A DNA stretch of 64,000 bases from CAYQXJ01 sp964421565 (GTDB lineage: Bacteria; Planctomycetota; Brocadiia; SM23-32), in contig CAYQXJ010000008.1 of assembly GCA_964421565.1 (NCBI GenBank), positions 93,958 to 157,957 on the forward strand, in the 5' to 3' direction. The notes under the pieces were generated by a model. That model was not told the DNA's origin. It made no database searches and saw only the letters and a program-made list of their open reading frames with translations. Made by a program: the position numbers and the translations under genes. Positions 17,561 through 25,910 of the stretch are shown piece after piece; the first letter of the stretch is position 1; the number at the start of each line of letters is the position of its first letter.

Positions 17561-18343
17561 TCAGTCTCTCTTATGGTAGTTCCGGTATATGCCGCAAGCC
17601 TCGCGTGCCCCCGTCCAACTGCCGAAGTACTTGCACGCGGCGCTGTAGAGCGAAGAATGGTTCTCGCGCATGTTGGGCGCGGCCAGATCCTCACCCATTT
17701 CGTTCAGTTCGGTGATCTCCTGCTTTATAATCTTCTTGCTCCAGCGGCGCCGCTTATAGACCTTTTGATAGTCGATGCCCGCGGCCTCGAGCGCCTTGTG
17801 CCACGCCCCGAAGTGGTTCAGGGCGGCGTTGAATAGCTTGGAGCCCTCATCCTGCATTGCCTTGGAGTTCAGAGGTTTGCCCTCTGCCTGTCGCTCCTTG
17901 ATGCGTCGGATGATCTTGCCCTCGTCCCAGGCCTCGTAGCGACGTACGTTGCGGGGGTTGATGCCGGCGGCGCGCAGCGCATTGTCCCAACTGCCGAACT
18001 GGTTCTGGCGGATGGCAGCATAGGCGAGAGGGGAGTAGTCGCGGTCACTGGTGACGCTGGTCCACGAAAGGTCCTTCCCGGCCTCCTGCGCGCGTTTGAT
18101 ACGCTTCACGATCTTATCGCGCGTCCACTTCGGCACCTTGCGCACCTCGCCCTCGTAGTCCACTCCTGCCGCGTTGACGGCTTCGGCCCAACTGCCGAAG
18201 TGGTAATTGGCTGCCGCCAGCAGGCCCTGCCGCTCGCGGGCCATCTGGTTGTAGGATATATCTTCGCCTGCGTCGTAGAGTTCCCTTATCCGGCCGGCTA
18301 TCTTCTCCCGGCTCCAACCCTTCGTCCTGCGTTTGTCGGCCAT
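17561..18343 (-). CDS. Four-repeat protein of the homing-endonuclease-associated repeat type, no nuclease domain
   Basis: Role unknown; probably DNA binding. The 260 residues from ATG 18343 are almost entirely four tandem repeats of 55-62 residues (about residues 6-62, 67-127, 131-187 and 191-248). Each opens with a Trp-led basic helix (GWSREKIAGRIREL, KWTRDKIVKRIKRA, AWDEGKIIRRIKER, RWSKKIIKQEITEL) and ends in a helix like AAANYHFGSWAEAVNAAG with invariant FG(S/A)W. This is the pattern of the repeat found next to HNH and homing endonucleases (Pfam HNH_repeat, recalled from memory). No HNH, LAGLIDADG or GIY-YIG motif is seen. The frame extends upstream to 18400, but without repeat sequence. 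Confidence 0.75.
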   Translation of the reverse strand: MADKRRTKGWSREKIAGRIRELYDAGEDISYNQMARERQGLLAAANYHFGSWAEAVNAAGVDYEGEVRKVPKWTRDKIVKRIKRAQEAGKDLSWTSVTSDRDYSPLAYAAIRQNQFGSWDNALRAAGINPRNVRRYEAWDEGKIIRRIKERQAEGKPLNSKAMQDEGSKLFNAALNHFGAWHKALEAAGIDYQKVYKRRRWSKKIIKQEITELNEMGEDLAAPNMRENHSSLYSAACKYFGSWTGAREACGIYRNYHKRD

Positions 18344-18454
18344 GTTGATGATCCAGACTCCAGGAATGCACACGGCACGTTCGACCGTGGTGAGACGCAA
18401 CGCGGCGCCTCTGCTCCCCCGGCGACAGTGCCCCGTATCTGCACAACATTAGCC

Positions 18455-18484
18455 ATGTTACACACCAGGGCGAGAGACCGTCAA
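18455..18484 (-). promoter_or_regulatory. Sigma70-like promoter for the repeat-protein gene
   Basis: On the minus strand: TTGACG (18484-18479), an 18-base spacer and TAACAT (18460-18455). The short inverted repeat AACAT/ATGTT (18445-18459) overlaps the -10 box and could be an operator. Confidence 0.5.
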
Positions 18485-18516
18485 GAAAAACAGCACTTCC
18501 CCTGCGCAGAGCCGCG

Positions 18517-18546
18517 TTGGCTGCCTGCTGCCGCGGCGGCTACAAT
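18517..18546 (+). promoter_or_regulatory. Sigma70-like promoter for the PQQ-repeat gene
   Basis: TTGGCT (18517-18522), an 18-base spacer and TACAAT (18541-18546). It is divergent from the repeat-protein promoter and places the start codon downstream, at 18587. Confidence 0.55.
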
Positions 18547-18586
18547 GGGCGTGGCAACGGGCTCAACCGCAGAGGCTTTCGACAAG

Positions 18587-20689
18587 ATGGCGGGCCAAGG
18601 GCTGAAAGAACGCGACAACTGGCTGCGCGGGCTGCTCTGCCTGCTGCTGGCCTGCGCGCCGCTCTGGGGTGTAAGGGCCTCATCCGCTGCCCCACAGCCG
18701 GTGGTGGCTGCCCGGCTCGACCTGCCGGTCGTGATGGAGGCCCAGGCAGCTCTGGAGGCGGCCCGTCGCGCCGTGCAACAACAGCGATGGGATGCGGCCC
18801 TTCCCACGCTGCAGGAACTGCTGGAGGTTACGCCAAATGCGCTGGTGGACGACGGGGGAGTTTACCGGCCCGCGCACATACCTGTGAACCGCTTGCTGGC
18901 CGCCTTGCCCCCTGAGGCGGCTGACGTCTACGTGGCTCTGTTCGGACCCCTGGCAAAGCACCGCTTGCAGGACGCGCTCGACGCAAGGTCCCTGGAGGGA
19001 CTGCGGCGAGTCGCACGTTGCTGCGCTCTTACCCCGGCCGGCAGCCGCGCCGCTGCAGCGTCTGCGGACCTGCTGATGGACGCCGCACGCTGGGGCGCGG
19101 CGCGCCGCGTGCTGCGGCGGGCGCGCTCGATGCAGAAGCAGCCGGCAGATGTGCCTGCGTTGGCTATGCGCGAGATCATCTGTCTGGCCAGGATGGGACG
19201 CAGCGCCGACGCGCTGGAACTGGCCGCCCGCATGGGTGCGGCCCAAACTGTGACCGTCGGCGGCCGTGACTGGAAGCCGGTGACGTTCGCTGAGGAAGCC
19301 ATACGGCGGCTCGAGCCCGAGAACGACCCGGCGTGGCAGTTCGGCCGTGCTGAGACGGCGCAGGCGGTGCGTGTGTCGCTGCCGACCCAGGAGGGCGACG
19401 TAATCCAGAGCGATGCACTGGCATCGGCGGCGCCCCTGGTGGATGGGCCGGGCGTGTTCGTGAAGGCGGGCGGCTGGGTGTACGCTCTACGTGACGAGCC
19501 GCCACGGCGGGTATGGGCAGCGCCGCCTCCTGGCGCACTGGCGGAGTCCGTGCGCGTCGCGCTTGGCGGCGAGGGGGACGCGAGCTGGCTGGCGCCCTAC
19601 GTGATACCTGCTGAGAGCCTGGGGCAATGGCGCTGCCGGCGGAACCGGGGCCTTGCAACGCTGGCATTGGCGGGCGGTCGCCTGTACTGCGTGCAGCTCC
19701 ACCCGGGGGCCCTGCGCATCCCATTTGATCCGTGGATGGCCACGCAGGAGGACTTGCGTGTCGTCAATCGCCTGCGCTGTCTGGACGCTACGACCGGGCG
19801 TCAGCTCTGGAGCAGCGCGAAGGTGGGGCAGCTTGCCGAGTGCTGGTTCTTCACCGCTCCCGCGTTGCAGGCAGGAAGGGCATACCTGGTGGCTGTTCGC
19901 AGCGGCGAGTTGCTCGCATTCTGCCTCGACGCCGCCACGGGCCAGGTGGCCTGGGCAACGACGATCGGTGGCATACGAGGCAGACGGCAGATCCGCCGTT
20001 ACTACTGGGAACTCTTCTTGTCTGACGCCTGTGCGCCGGCTGTGGCCGACGATGTCGTCTACCTGCCGACAGGGCAGGGGATCGTGGTGGCGCTCGACGC
20101 CGTTGGGGGCGAACCGATATGGCTTGCGCCCTACCAGCGGCGCGAGGAGCGCGTGAACCGGCTGGGTGAAGACCTGCGGATTCCGCAGTCGCCATGGGCT
20201 TCCAAGCCGCCGTTCGTTGCTCACTGCGGCGAGGGCGACGTGGTAGTCGTGGCGCCCCGCGACAGCCCGCATCTGCTGGCCTTTTCGGCGGTTGATGGCA
20301 CGCTGATCTGGAGCCGTCAGTTCGCTGACGGCATCGCCTTGCTTGGCGGTGCGGAGGGGCGGGCATACGTTCAGGCATCCAGGCGCGTAGTCTGCCTTAG
20401 CGTGGCGGACGGCGACGTCGTATGGACGGCACAGATGCCGGACCACACGGGCGTAGGGGTGCTACAGGGCGGCAGCGTGCTGATTCCTGCCGCCGACGGA
20501 CTGATCGCGCTGGATGTGACTACGGGAGCGCAGATCGGGCGGCACTTCTGGCCGTGGCAGGGCGAGGGGCGAGGCAACCTTGCGTGTGGCCAGAGCCTGC
20601 TCGGCCTGGCGGATTGTGCGCGGCTCGTCACGTGTCCCGTTCACGATGGCTCGGGCAGGCGCGGGCAGGCGGCCGAGCCGAAACCATGA
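18587..20689 (+). CDS. Secreted PQQ-type beta-propeller protein
   Basis: Predicted exported protein of 700 residues, role unknown. It has a signal peptide (LRGLLCLLLACAPLWGVRASSA), an N-terminal helical TPR-like part (about residues 35-230), then a beta-propeller of PQQ/BamB-type blades marked by LDATTGRQLW, LDAATGQVAWA, LDAVGGEPIW, FSAVDGTLIW, LSVADGDVVW and LDVTTGAQIG. Such proteins may scaffold envelope assembly or bind a quinone cofactor; nothing here shows enzyme activity. ATG 18587 was chosen because the in-frame ATG at 18545 lies inside the -10 box. The next promoter overlaps its stop codon. Confidence 0.78.
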   Translation: MAGQGLKERDNWLRGLLCLLLACAPLWGVRASSAAPQPVVAARLDLPVVMEAQAALEAARRAVQQQRWDAALPTLQELLEVTPNALVDDGGVYRPAHIPVNRLLAALPPEAADVYVALFGPLAKHRLQDALDARSLEGLRRVARCCALTPAGSRAAAASADLLMDAARWGAARRVLRRARSMQKQPADVPALAMREIICLARMGRSADALELAARMGAAQTVTVGGRDWKPVTFAEEAIRRLEPENDPAWQFGRAETAQAVRVSLPTQEGDVIQSDALASAAPLVDGPGVFVKAGGWVYALRDEPPRRVWAAPPPGALAESVRVALGGEGDASWLAPYVIPAESLGQWRCRRNRGLATLALAGGRLYCVQLHPGALRIPFDPWMATQEDLRVVNRLRCLDATTGRQLWSSAKVGQLAECWFFTAPALQAGRAYLVAVRSGELLAFCLDAATGQVAWATTIGGIRGRRQIRRYYWELFLSDACAPAVADDVVYLPTGQGIVVALDAVGGEPIWLAPYQRREERVNRLGEDLRIPQSPWASKPPFVAHCGEGDVVVVAPRDSPHLLAFSAVDGTLIWSRQFADGIALLGGAEGRAYVQASRRVVCLSVADGDVVWTAQMPDHTGVGVLQGGSVLIPAADGLIALDVTTGAQIGRHFWPWQGEGRGNLACGQSLLGLADCARLVTCPVHDGSGRRGQAAEPKP

Positions 20690-20714
20690 CATTCCCGCCA
20701 GCCGCGTGTAGAAT
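20686..20714 (+). promoter_or_regulatory. Sigma70-like promoter overlapping the PQQ gene stop
   Basis: ATGACA (20686-20691), which contains the TGA stop of the preceding gene, a 17-base spacer and TAGAAT (20709-20714). It lies 28 bases before the ATG at 20742 and should drive the alpha-toroid/MoxR/DUF58 genes. Confidence 0.65.
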
Positions 20715-20741
20715 GGCCTCTGTACACTCGACGGAGGCACC

Positions 20742-21782
20742 ATGCGCGCCCGGCCCCTGTATATCTTCGCTCTGTTCGTTCTTGCGTGTTTGCCCGTCGG
20801 CGCTGAAGGTCCGTCAGTTAGTAGAGATCTATCGCCGGCCGCCGTTGATGCTGTTCAGCGCGGGTTACGTTGGCTTGCCGTGGCACAGAATCGTGACGGT
20901 AGCTGGTTGACAGATGGAGAGACGGGGCGCTTTCCGACGGCGATGACGGCACTCGGGGGCCTGGCGCTGCTGGCGAGCGGAAGCACCACGTACAGCGGCC
21001 CCTATGCGATCCAGGTCCGGCGCGCGACGGAGTATCTGCTCCGGCAGGCCGACCCGCAGAGCGGCCTGATCGGCGGGGACGAGGGTGGGCGCCCCATGTT
21101 CGGGCACGGTTACTGCCTGCTGTTTCTGGCCGAGGTATACGGCTCTGAGAGCCAATCGCCTCTGAGGGCGAGGATCGAAGAAGTCTTGCGCGGCGGAGTG
21201 AGGCTCTCGGTCAGCAGCCAGAATGAACTGGGCGGCTGGTTCTACCAGCCCGATTCAGACCAAGACGAGGGCGCGGTGACGATCACGCAGATGCAGGGAT
21301 TGCGCGCGTGCGCCAACGCGGGCATACCTGTTCCCGAACGAGCTGTTCTTAAAGCGCGGGACTACATCCGGCTCGGCCAGAATCCCGATGGCGGAATTGC
21401 CTATCGGGCGAGCATTCCCGGCGAGAGCCGACCAGGCGTCACGGCGGCGGCCGTGGCGACGCTGTTCGCCTCGGGCATCTACGAGGGTGACCTGGTGGAA
21501 GGTGCGCTCGCATACGCACGGGCGAATGTGCCGTTGCGGGCGCCCGCCGTGGCTGGCGGTGGCCATTTCTACTACTCGCACCTCTACCTCTCCCAGGCGC
21601 TCTACAGTGTCGGCGACGATGCCTGGCGCGATTACTTTCGCGCCATCCAGGAGTGGCTGCTTGAGGTGCAGGGGCCGGACGGGGCCTGGCAGGGCGATTA
21701 TATCGGCAAGACTTACGGGACGGCTGTCGCCCTGCTGATACTGCAGCTTCCGGAGAACAATCTGCCGCTCTTTCAGCCTTAG
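20742..21782 (+). CDS. Exported alpha-toroid (prenyltransferase/squalene-oxidase repeat) protein
   Basis: Exported protein of unknown role, 346 residues: a signal peptide (YIFALFVLACLPVGAEG) followed by repeats of the alpha/alpha-toroid fold seen in terpene cyclases and prenyltransferase beta subunits. Repeat marks are NRDGSW, ELGGWFYQP, NPDGGIAYR and GPDGAWQGDY. The ending YGTAVALLILQLPENNLPLFQ resembles exported proteins common in planctomycete genomes. No DXDD cyclase motif was seen, so catalysis is doubtful. The ATG follows ACGGAGG. It begins an apparent operon with MoxR (24 bases later) and DUF58. Confidence 0.78.
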   Translation: MRARPLYIFALFVLACLPVGAEGPSVSRDLSPAAVDAVQRGLRWLAVAQNRDGSWLTDGETGRFPTAMTALGGLALLASGSTTYSGPYAIQVRRATEYLLRQADPQSGLIGGDEGGRPMFGHGYCLLFLAEVYGSESQSPLRARIEEVLRGGVRLSVSSQNELGGWFYQPDSDQDEGAVTITQMQGLRACANAGIPVPERAVLKARDYIRLGQNPDGGIAYRASIPGESRPGVTAAAVATLFASGIYEGDLVEGALAYARANVPLRAPAVAGGGHFYYSHLYLSQALYSVGDDAWRDYFRAIQEWLLEVQGPDGAWQGDYIGKTYGTAVALLILQLPENNLPLFQP

Positions 21783-21805
21783 CATACTGATGGAGACGAC
21801 GGGCT

Positions 21806-22876
21806 ATGGATGATGCGAATGGCGATTCGTCCGACGAAGCCATGCTGCGTAAACTGAACGATGCCTACAAGAAGCTGCGCGGGCAGGTAGGGAAGGTCAT
21901 CGTCGGTCAGCATGCCGTGATTGAGCAGATGATGATCTGCATGCTCGGGGGGGGCCACGCCATACTGGAAGGGGTACCCGGCCTAGCCAAGACGCTGATG
22001 GTGAGCGCCCTGGCCCAGACACTGAGCTTGAGCTTCCGCCGCATACAGTTCACGCCCGATCTGATGCCGAGCGACATAACGGGCACCGAGGTCATCCAGG
22101 AGAACCGCGCGACCGGCAAACGCGAAACGCGGTTCCTGCGTGGCCCCGTGTTTGCCAACGTGGTGCTGGCCGACGAGATCAACCGCACCCCTCCAAAAAC
22201 TCAGGCGGCCTTGCTGGAAGCGATGCAGGAGAAGCAGGTTACGGTCGGTGGCGAATCGTTCCCTCTGCCTGCGCCCTTCATGGTTCTTGCCACGCAGAAC
22301 CCCATCGAGCAGGAGGGCACCTATCCCTTGCCCGAGGCGCAGCAGGACCGCTTCATGTTCAAGATACTCGTCGACTACCCATCGTGGGAGGAGGAGTTCA
22401 GCATTGTGCGCATGGCGGAGGCCGATGCGCCGCCACGGGTCGAGCCCGTCCTCGACGCCGAAGACCTCCTGTCTTTGCAGCACCTAACCAGGCGCGTGCC
22501 CGCTGCGGACTACGTGGTGGAATACGCCATGCGGCTTGCGCGCGCCACGCGTGTGGGTGCCGGGGGCGAGGTGCCGACATTCGTCGAGGAGTGGGTCCGC
22601 TGGGGCATCGGGCCGCGAGCGTGCCAGTTTGTGCTGGTGGGCGCCAAAGCGCGTGCGTTACTGAGGGGGAGGGGGCACGTCTCCGTGGAGGACGTGCAGG
22701 CCGTCGCTCGACCGGTGATGCGCCACCGCCTGGTAACCACGTTCGCCGCTGCCAGCGAGGGAGTGAGCCCCGATCGGATCGTCGACGAGCTGATAGCGCA
22801 CATACCCGCCCGAGAGAGCAGACTGAGTCGTGACAGAGCAGTCCAGCAAGTACTACGCCCCGGAGACGCTGAGTAA
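21806..22876 (+). CDS. MoxR-family AAA+ ATPase
   Basis: Cytoplasmic AAA+ chaperone-like ATPase, 356 residues. Visible are GHAILEGVPGLAKTL (Walker A), FTPDLMPSDITGTEV, VLADEINRTPPKTQAALLEAM (Walker B and sensor region) and the C-terminal lid. MoxR proteins are usually encoded with DUF58 and VWA partners and assist assembly or activation of protein complexes. Here the DUF58 gene overlaps its end by 47 bases. No VWA gene follows, so the cluster is a reduced form of the usual MoxR-DUF58-VWA set. Confidence 0.92.
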   Translation: MDDANGDSSDEAMLRKLNDAYKKLRGQVGKVIVGQHAVIEQMMICMLGGGHAILEGVPGLAKTLMVSALAQTLSLSFRRIQFTPDLMPSDITGTEVIQENRATGKRETRFLRGPVFANVVLADEINRTPPKTQAALLEAMQEKQVTVGGESFPLPAPFMVLATQNPIEQEGTYPLPEAQQDRFMFKILVDYPSWEEEFSIVRMAEADAPPRVEPVLDAEDLLSLQHLTRRVPAADYVVEYAMRLARATRVGAGGEVPTFVEEWVRWGIGPRACQFVLVGAKARALLRGRGHVSVEDVQAVARPVMRHRLVTTFAAASEGVSPDRIVDELIAHIPARESRLSRDRAVQQVLRPGDAE

Positions 22877-23726
22877 GATCCGCGGACTCGAACTGCGGGC
22901 ACGCCACGTCGTCGAAGGTTACCTGGCCGGCCTGCACCGCAGTCCCTACCGCGGCTGGAGCGTCGAGTTCGCCGAACATCGGGCGTACAGCCCGGGTGAC
23001 GAGCTGCGCCACGTGGACTGGAAGCTCTGGGCCCGCACCGACAGGTTGTTCGTGAAGCTCTATGAGGAGGAGACGAACGCTCGGGCCCAACTGCTGCTCG
23101 ACGGCAGCGCCTCGATGGCTTTCCGTTCCGCGCCGATGAACAAGTACGACTACGGCGCTACCGTGGCGGCATCTCTGGCGCACCTGCTGCTGCGACAAAG
23201 GGATGCCGTCGGGCTGTCATTGCTGGCAGATGGGGCGGATGTCAACCTGCCCCCGACTGCGAACCCCGCCGTGTTCGGCAGACTGTGCCGGGCGTTGGAG
23301 AGCCACGCCCCGGCAGGCCGTGCAGAGCTGGCAGCCGAGCTGCAACGTGTGGCGGATGGGCTCGCCGGACGCAGCATCGTCATCCTGATCAGCGACATGC
23401 TGGCGGCGCCAGAGGACCTGCTGTCCGGCTTCCATCGACTGCGGCACGATGGCCACGGCGTGATCGCCGCTCACGTGCTCGATCCGGCGGAGAGGTCTTT
23501 CCCCTTTGATGAGCAGGTCCTGTTCCAGGGCATGGAAGGTGAGCAGGGTCTGCGCACCCACGCCGGTCAGGTGAGGGGAGCGTATCTGGAGGCGCTTGAC
23601 GAGTTTCGGCACAGGCTCCAGCACGGCTGCGGCAGGTTGGGAGTGGACTACCTGGATGTTGACACGTCAGAGCCGGTGGGCGAGGTGCTGTTTGAGTTCC
23701 TGGCGGGACGACGGGCCGGTTACTGA
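22830..23726 (+). CDS. DUF58 domain protein (MoxR partner)
   Basis: Companion of the MoxR ATPase, 298 residues. The DUF58 core is clear: RSPYRGWSVEFAEHRAYSPGDELRHVDW split over positions 30-58, then KLYEEETNARAQLLLDGSASM, the last part resembling a degenerate MIDAS (DGSAS) of the VWA fold. It lacks the N-terminal membrane helices of many DUF58 proteins, so it looks cytoplasmic. Start GTG 22830 lies inside moxR, and translation is probably coupled. The true role of the pair is unknown. Confidence 0.88.
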   Translation: MTEQSSKYYAPETLSKIRGLELRARHVVEGYLAGLHRSPYRGWSVEFAEHRAYSPGDELRHVDWKLWARTDRLFVKLYEEETNARAQLLLDGSASMAFRSAPMNKYDYGATVAASLAHLLLRQRDAVGLSLLADGADVNLPPTANPAVFGRLCRALESHAPAGRAELAAELQRVADGLAGRSIVILISDMLAAPEDLLSGFHRLRHDGHGVIAAHVLDPAERSFPFDEQVLFQGMEGEQGLRTHAGQVRGAYLEALDEFRHRLQHGCGRLGVDYLDVDTSEPVGEVLFEFLAGRRAGY

Positions 23727-23783
23727 ATTGCCGATCGTGCGGCACGCGGGGCTCGCGGAAGGGCCGAGCTGTGCGACGGCACC

Positions 23784-25226
23784 TCAGAATATGATGTCGT
23801 TGCCGCTCCGCCGCACAATGCTTAACCAGGTGTTTATCTGTTCCTGTCGCTCGGCAAGTCGTGGCGCCTCGAGCGTCAGGGGCACGCCGGCGACCCTCCA
23901 CAGGATGTTACCGAGCCGGCGCGCGTAGCCCACGTTCTTCTCGTTCTGGGCGTGGGTCACCAGTGCCGCGAAGAACTGCTTGCCGACCTCGGGCCCGTAG
24001 CGCTCAGCCACGACTTCTTCGATGGTGTTCAGGGCCTCACCCCGGGCAAACTCGTCCGGCGGGTCGTTCAGGACTGCGATGGCCTCGGACATGCTCTTCT
24101 TGGCCGCGAGGGCGTCAGTGAGCAGGCTCTTCGCCTTGCTTGTAGCGTAGGCCGGCATGTCGCCTCTTCCGGACAGTTGATAGAGCAGGACCCCGCGGTA
24201 GCAAGTGACTTGCTCGGCGGTTGCGTCAGAGGGCGCAACCATGTAGTTGGCGAGTGTGATCTCAAATTGCTGCCACGCGTAGTCGACGAATCTTTGCTCG
24301 CTTTTCGTCCTCAGCTCAGCCAGCCACTGCTTCTGCCATTCCGCGACCACTTCCGAAGGCGTGTTCGCCGAGCCCGCGTCGTTCGGTGGATAGGGGACGC
24401 CGGTCAGTTCGCCGAGCGCGCGCCCGAGGGTCTGGCTCTGCCGGCCTGTTAGGCCACCGGCCGCCAGTGCTTCTGCTATGGCTGCCACCGGCCCCAGCCA
24501 GCGCCGCCGCAGTAGAATCTCGACTGCGCTTTGCCGGGTCGCCGCGTCCGAGGTGTGCAGCGCCATACGGCAAATGACCTGCCAGGGCATCTCCGACAGC
24601 GGGGGCAGCGCATCCGGGGCGGACGCCACCCACTTGTCGAAAGCCGACCGCATCTCTGCTGCGTCCAGCAGGCCGGCTTCGCCGACGGCCGTCTTGTTAA
24701 TCTGCATCAGTGCGGTGCCCGCGGTGCGCACGACTACCTCGGGATAACCGCTGTACAGAATCGCCAGCAGGGCCGCATTGACCTGTCGAAGGGCGGCGGA
24801 CGGCTCTGCGCCTTCCCAGATATGGCCCAGGGACTTGGCCGCCTGGAATGCAAGTTCAAGGTTTGGCTCGGACAGCACAGCCAGCAGCACATCGGTCGCC
24901 CGTCGGGTTTTCAGCTCACCCAGGGCGATGATGTAGTTGAGAACCAGCTTGGGGTCAGACACTCGGCGCCGGTTTTCAACGGCGGCGATGATAGGCTCGA
25001 GGGCCTGCTCGCCCTGGTCCTGGACCGCCTGGCGGGCCACTTCGACGAGGGCGCTCCGGTGCATCCCCCGCTCCGAAGGACTACTGGCCTCAAGTTGGGC
25101 AAGAGCGGTGGGTATGTCCTCCGGCAGTTCCTCAATCCGTCTGAGCATCTGAGCGTGTGCGGGTGAGAGCAAGCCGGCCAGCACGACGACTAAAGCTATC
25201 GCAGCAGCGGGGCGCAATGGTCTCAT
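23784..25226 (-). CDS. Exported HEAT-like repeat protein, function unknown
   Basis: Predicted exported protein, 480 residues from ATG 25226 (an in-frame GTG at 25235 is also possible; AGGGTGA lies best placed for the ATG). The signal peptide is RPAAAIALVVVLAGLLSPAHAQ. The mature part is helical, with HEAT-like units such as PKLVLNYIIALGELKTRR, LELAFQAAKSLGHIWEG and EVVVRTAGTALMQINKTA, followed by a less regular C-terminal half. No catalytic motif is seen. It converges on the DUF58 gene with 57 bases between them and has its own promoter. Confidence 0.65.
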   Translation of the reverse strand: MRPLRPAAAIALVVVLAGLLSPAHAQMLRRIEELPEDIPTALAQLEASSPSERGMHRSALVEVARQAVQDQGEQALEPIIAAVENRRRVSDPKLVLNYIIALGELKTRRATDVLLAVLSEPNLELAFQAAKSLGHIWEGAEPSAALRQVNAALLAILYSGYPEVVVRTAGTALMQINKTAVGEAGLLDAAEMRSAFDKWVASAPDALPPLSEMPWQVICRMALHTSDAATRQSAVEILLRRRWLGPVAAIAEALAAGGLTGRQSQTLGRALGELTGVPYPPNDAGSANTPSEVVAEWQKQWLAELRTKSEQRFVDYAWQQFEITLANYMVAPSDATAEQVTCYRGVLLYQLSGRGDMPAYATSKAKSLLTDALAAKKSMSEAIAVLNDPPDEFARGEALNTIEEVVAERYGPEVGKQFFAALVTHAQNEKNVGYARRLGNILWRVAGVPLTLEAPRLAERQEQINTWLSIVRRSGNDIIF

Positions 25227-25291
25227 GAGCTTCACCCTGTCAGATGGTGTGGCATGCGGTTCCCGTCTTTATCCTGGACTTTGTGTCGCCA

Positions 25292-25320
25292 TTTTTAGCA
25301 GAGCGAAGCGCGATAGTCAA
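25292..25320 (-). promoter_or_regulatory. Sigma70-like promoter for the HEAT-like gene
   Basis: On the minus strand: TTGACT (25320-25315), a 17-base spacer and TAAAAA (25297-25292), in an unusually AT-rich patch about 65 bases before the start codon. Confidence 0.55.
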
Positions 25321-25377
25321 GCGCCACAAACCGGAAAGGACAAGTTCCCACGGGGCGGAGGCTGCCCGCGGGGGAGG

Positions 25378-25773
25378 CTATTTGTCTTCAACCGCGACAC
25401 CGGCGCCATCACGCTGTTCGGCATCCACCAGGTCCCGGTTATAGTACTCGCAGAAACCTCTGTCACCGCTCGTCTGTCTGGAGGCGAAGAGGCGGCGCCG
25501 GAAGTGGGGACAGCCCTGGCAGTCTGGAATGTAACATCCACAGCAGCGCGTAGGCCGTCGGCGCGGGCGGGATGGGGCCGGCTGCTGGCGGCGGCCGGCT
25601 TGCCCGGGTGCCTCGGACCGAACGGGCTCGGCCAGCAGCGCAAGGACGACTCCGACCACGGGCAGCAAGGCGCCGATCAACCACCATGCGGCCCGGCGCC
25701 GGCCTTTGCGCCCGGCGACGAACGCGCTGAAGAATCCGCAAATGATCTGTAGCACAACGAAGTAGTGCACCAT
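25378..25773 (-). CDS. Small Cys-rich membrane protein, unknown
   Basis: Not recognised. From ATG 25773, placed 7 bases after AGAGGGG, it has 131 residues. Two membrane helices (VHYFVVLQIICGFFSAFVAG and AAWWLIGALLPVVGVVLALL) are separated by a basic loop (GRKGRRR), followed by an Arg/Pro-rich linker and a cytoplasmic tail with six cysteines in the order CCGCYIPDCQGCPHFRRR then GFCEYYNRD. The spacing could bind zinc or an iron-sulphur cluster; that is inference. An in-frame ATG at 25779 lies too close to the ribosome site. It is divergent from the TSUP gene. Confidence 0.6.
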   Translation of the reverse strand: MVHYFVVLQIICGFFSAFVAGRKGRRRAAWWLIGALLPVVGVVLALLAEPVRSEAPGQAGRRQQPAPSRPRRRPTRCCGCYIPDCQGCPHFRRRLFASRQTSGDRGFCEYYNRDLVDAEQRDGAGVAVEDK

Positions 25774-25795
25774 TCGCATTCCCCTCTTTGTACCT

Positions 25796-25824
25796 ATGAT
25801 ATGCGGTCGTCCGCTGCGCCGCAA
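25796..25824 (-). promoter_or_regulatory. Sigma70-like promoter for the Cys-rich membrane protein
   Basis: On the minus strand: TTGCGG (25824-25819), a 17-base spacer and TATCAT (25801-25796), 22 bases before the ATG at 25773. Confidence 0.5.
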
Positions 25825-25910
25825 GCAGGCGGGTGCCGAGCACTGTGGAAACGCGGCATCGGGTGCATTATGCTCGGGGCCTGTCACAACCGGAAGCGAC
25901 GGAGCAGGGC

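Noticed and set aside
18545..18586. ATG at 18545 as the start of the PQQ-repeat protein
   Set aside because: The codon lies inside the TACAAT -10 box; ATG 18587 gives a normal signal peptide.
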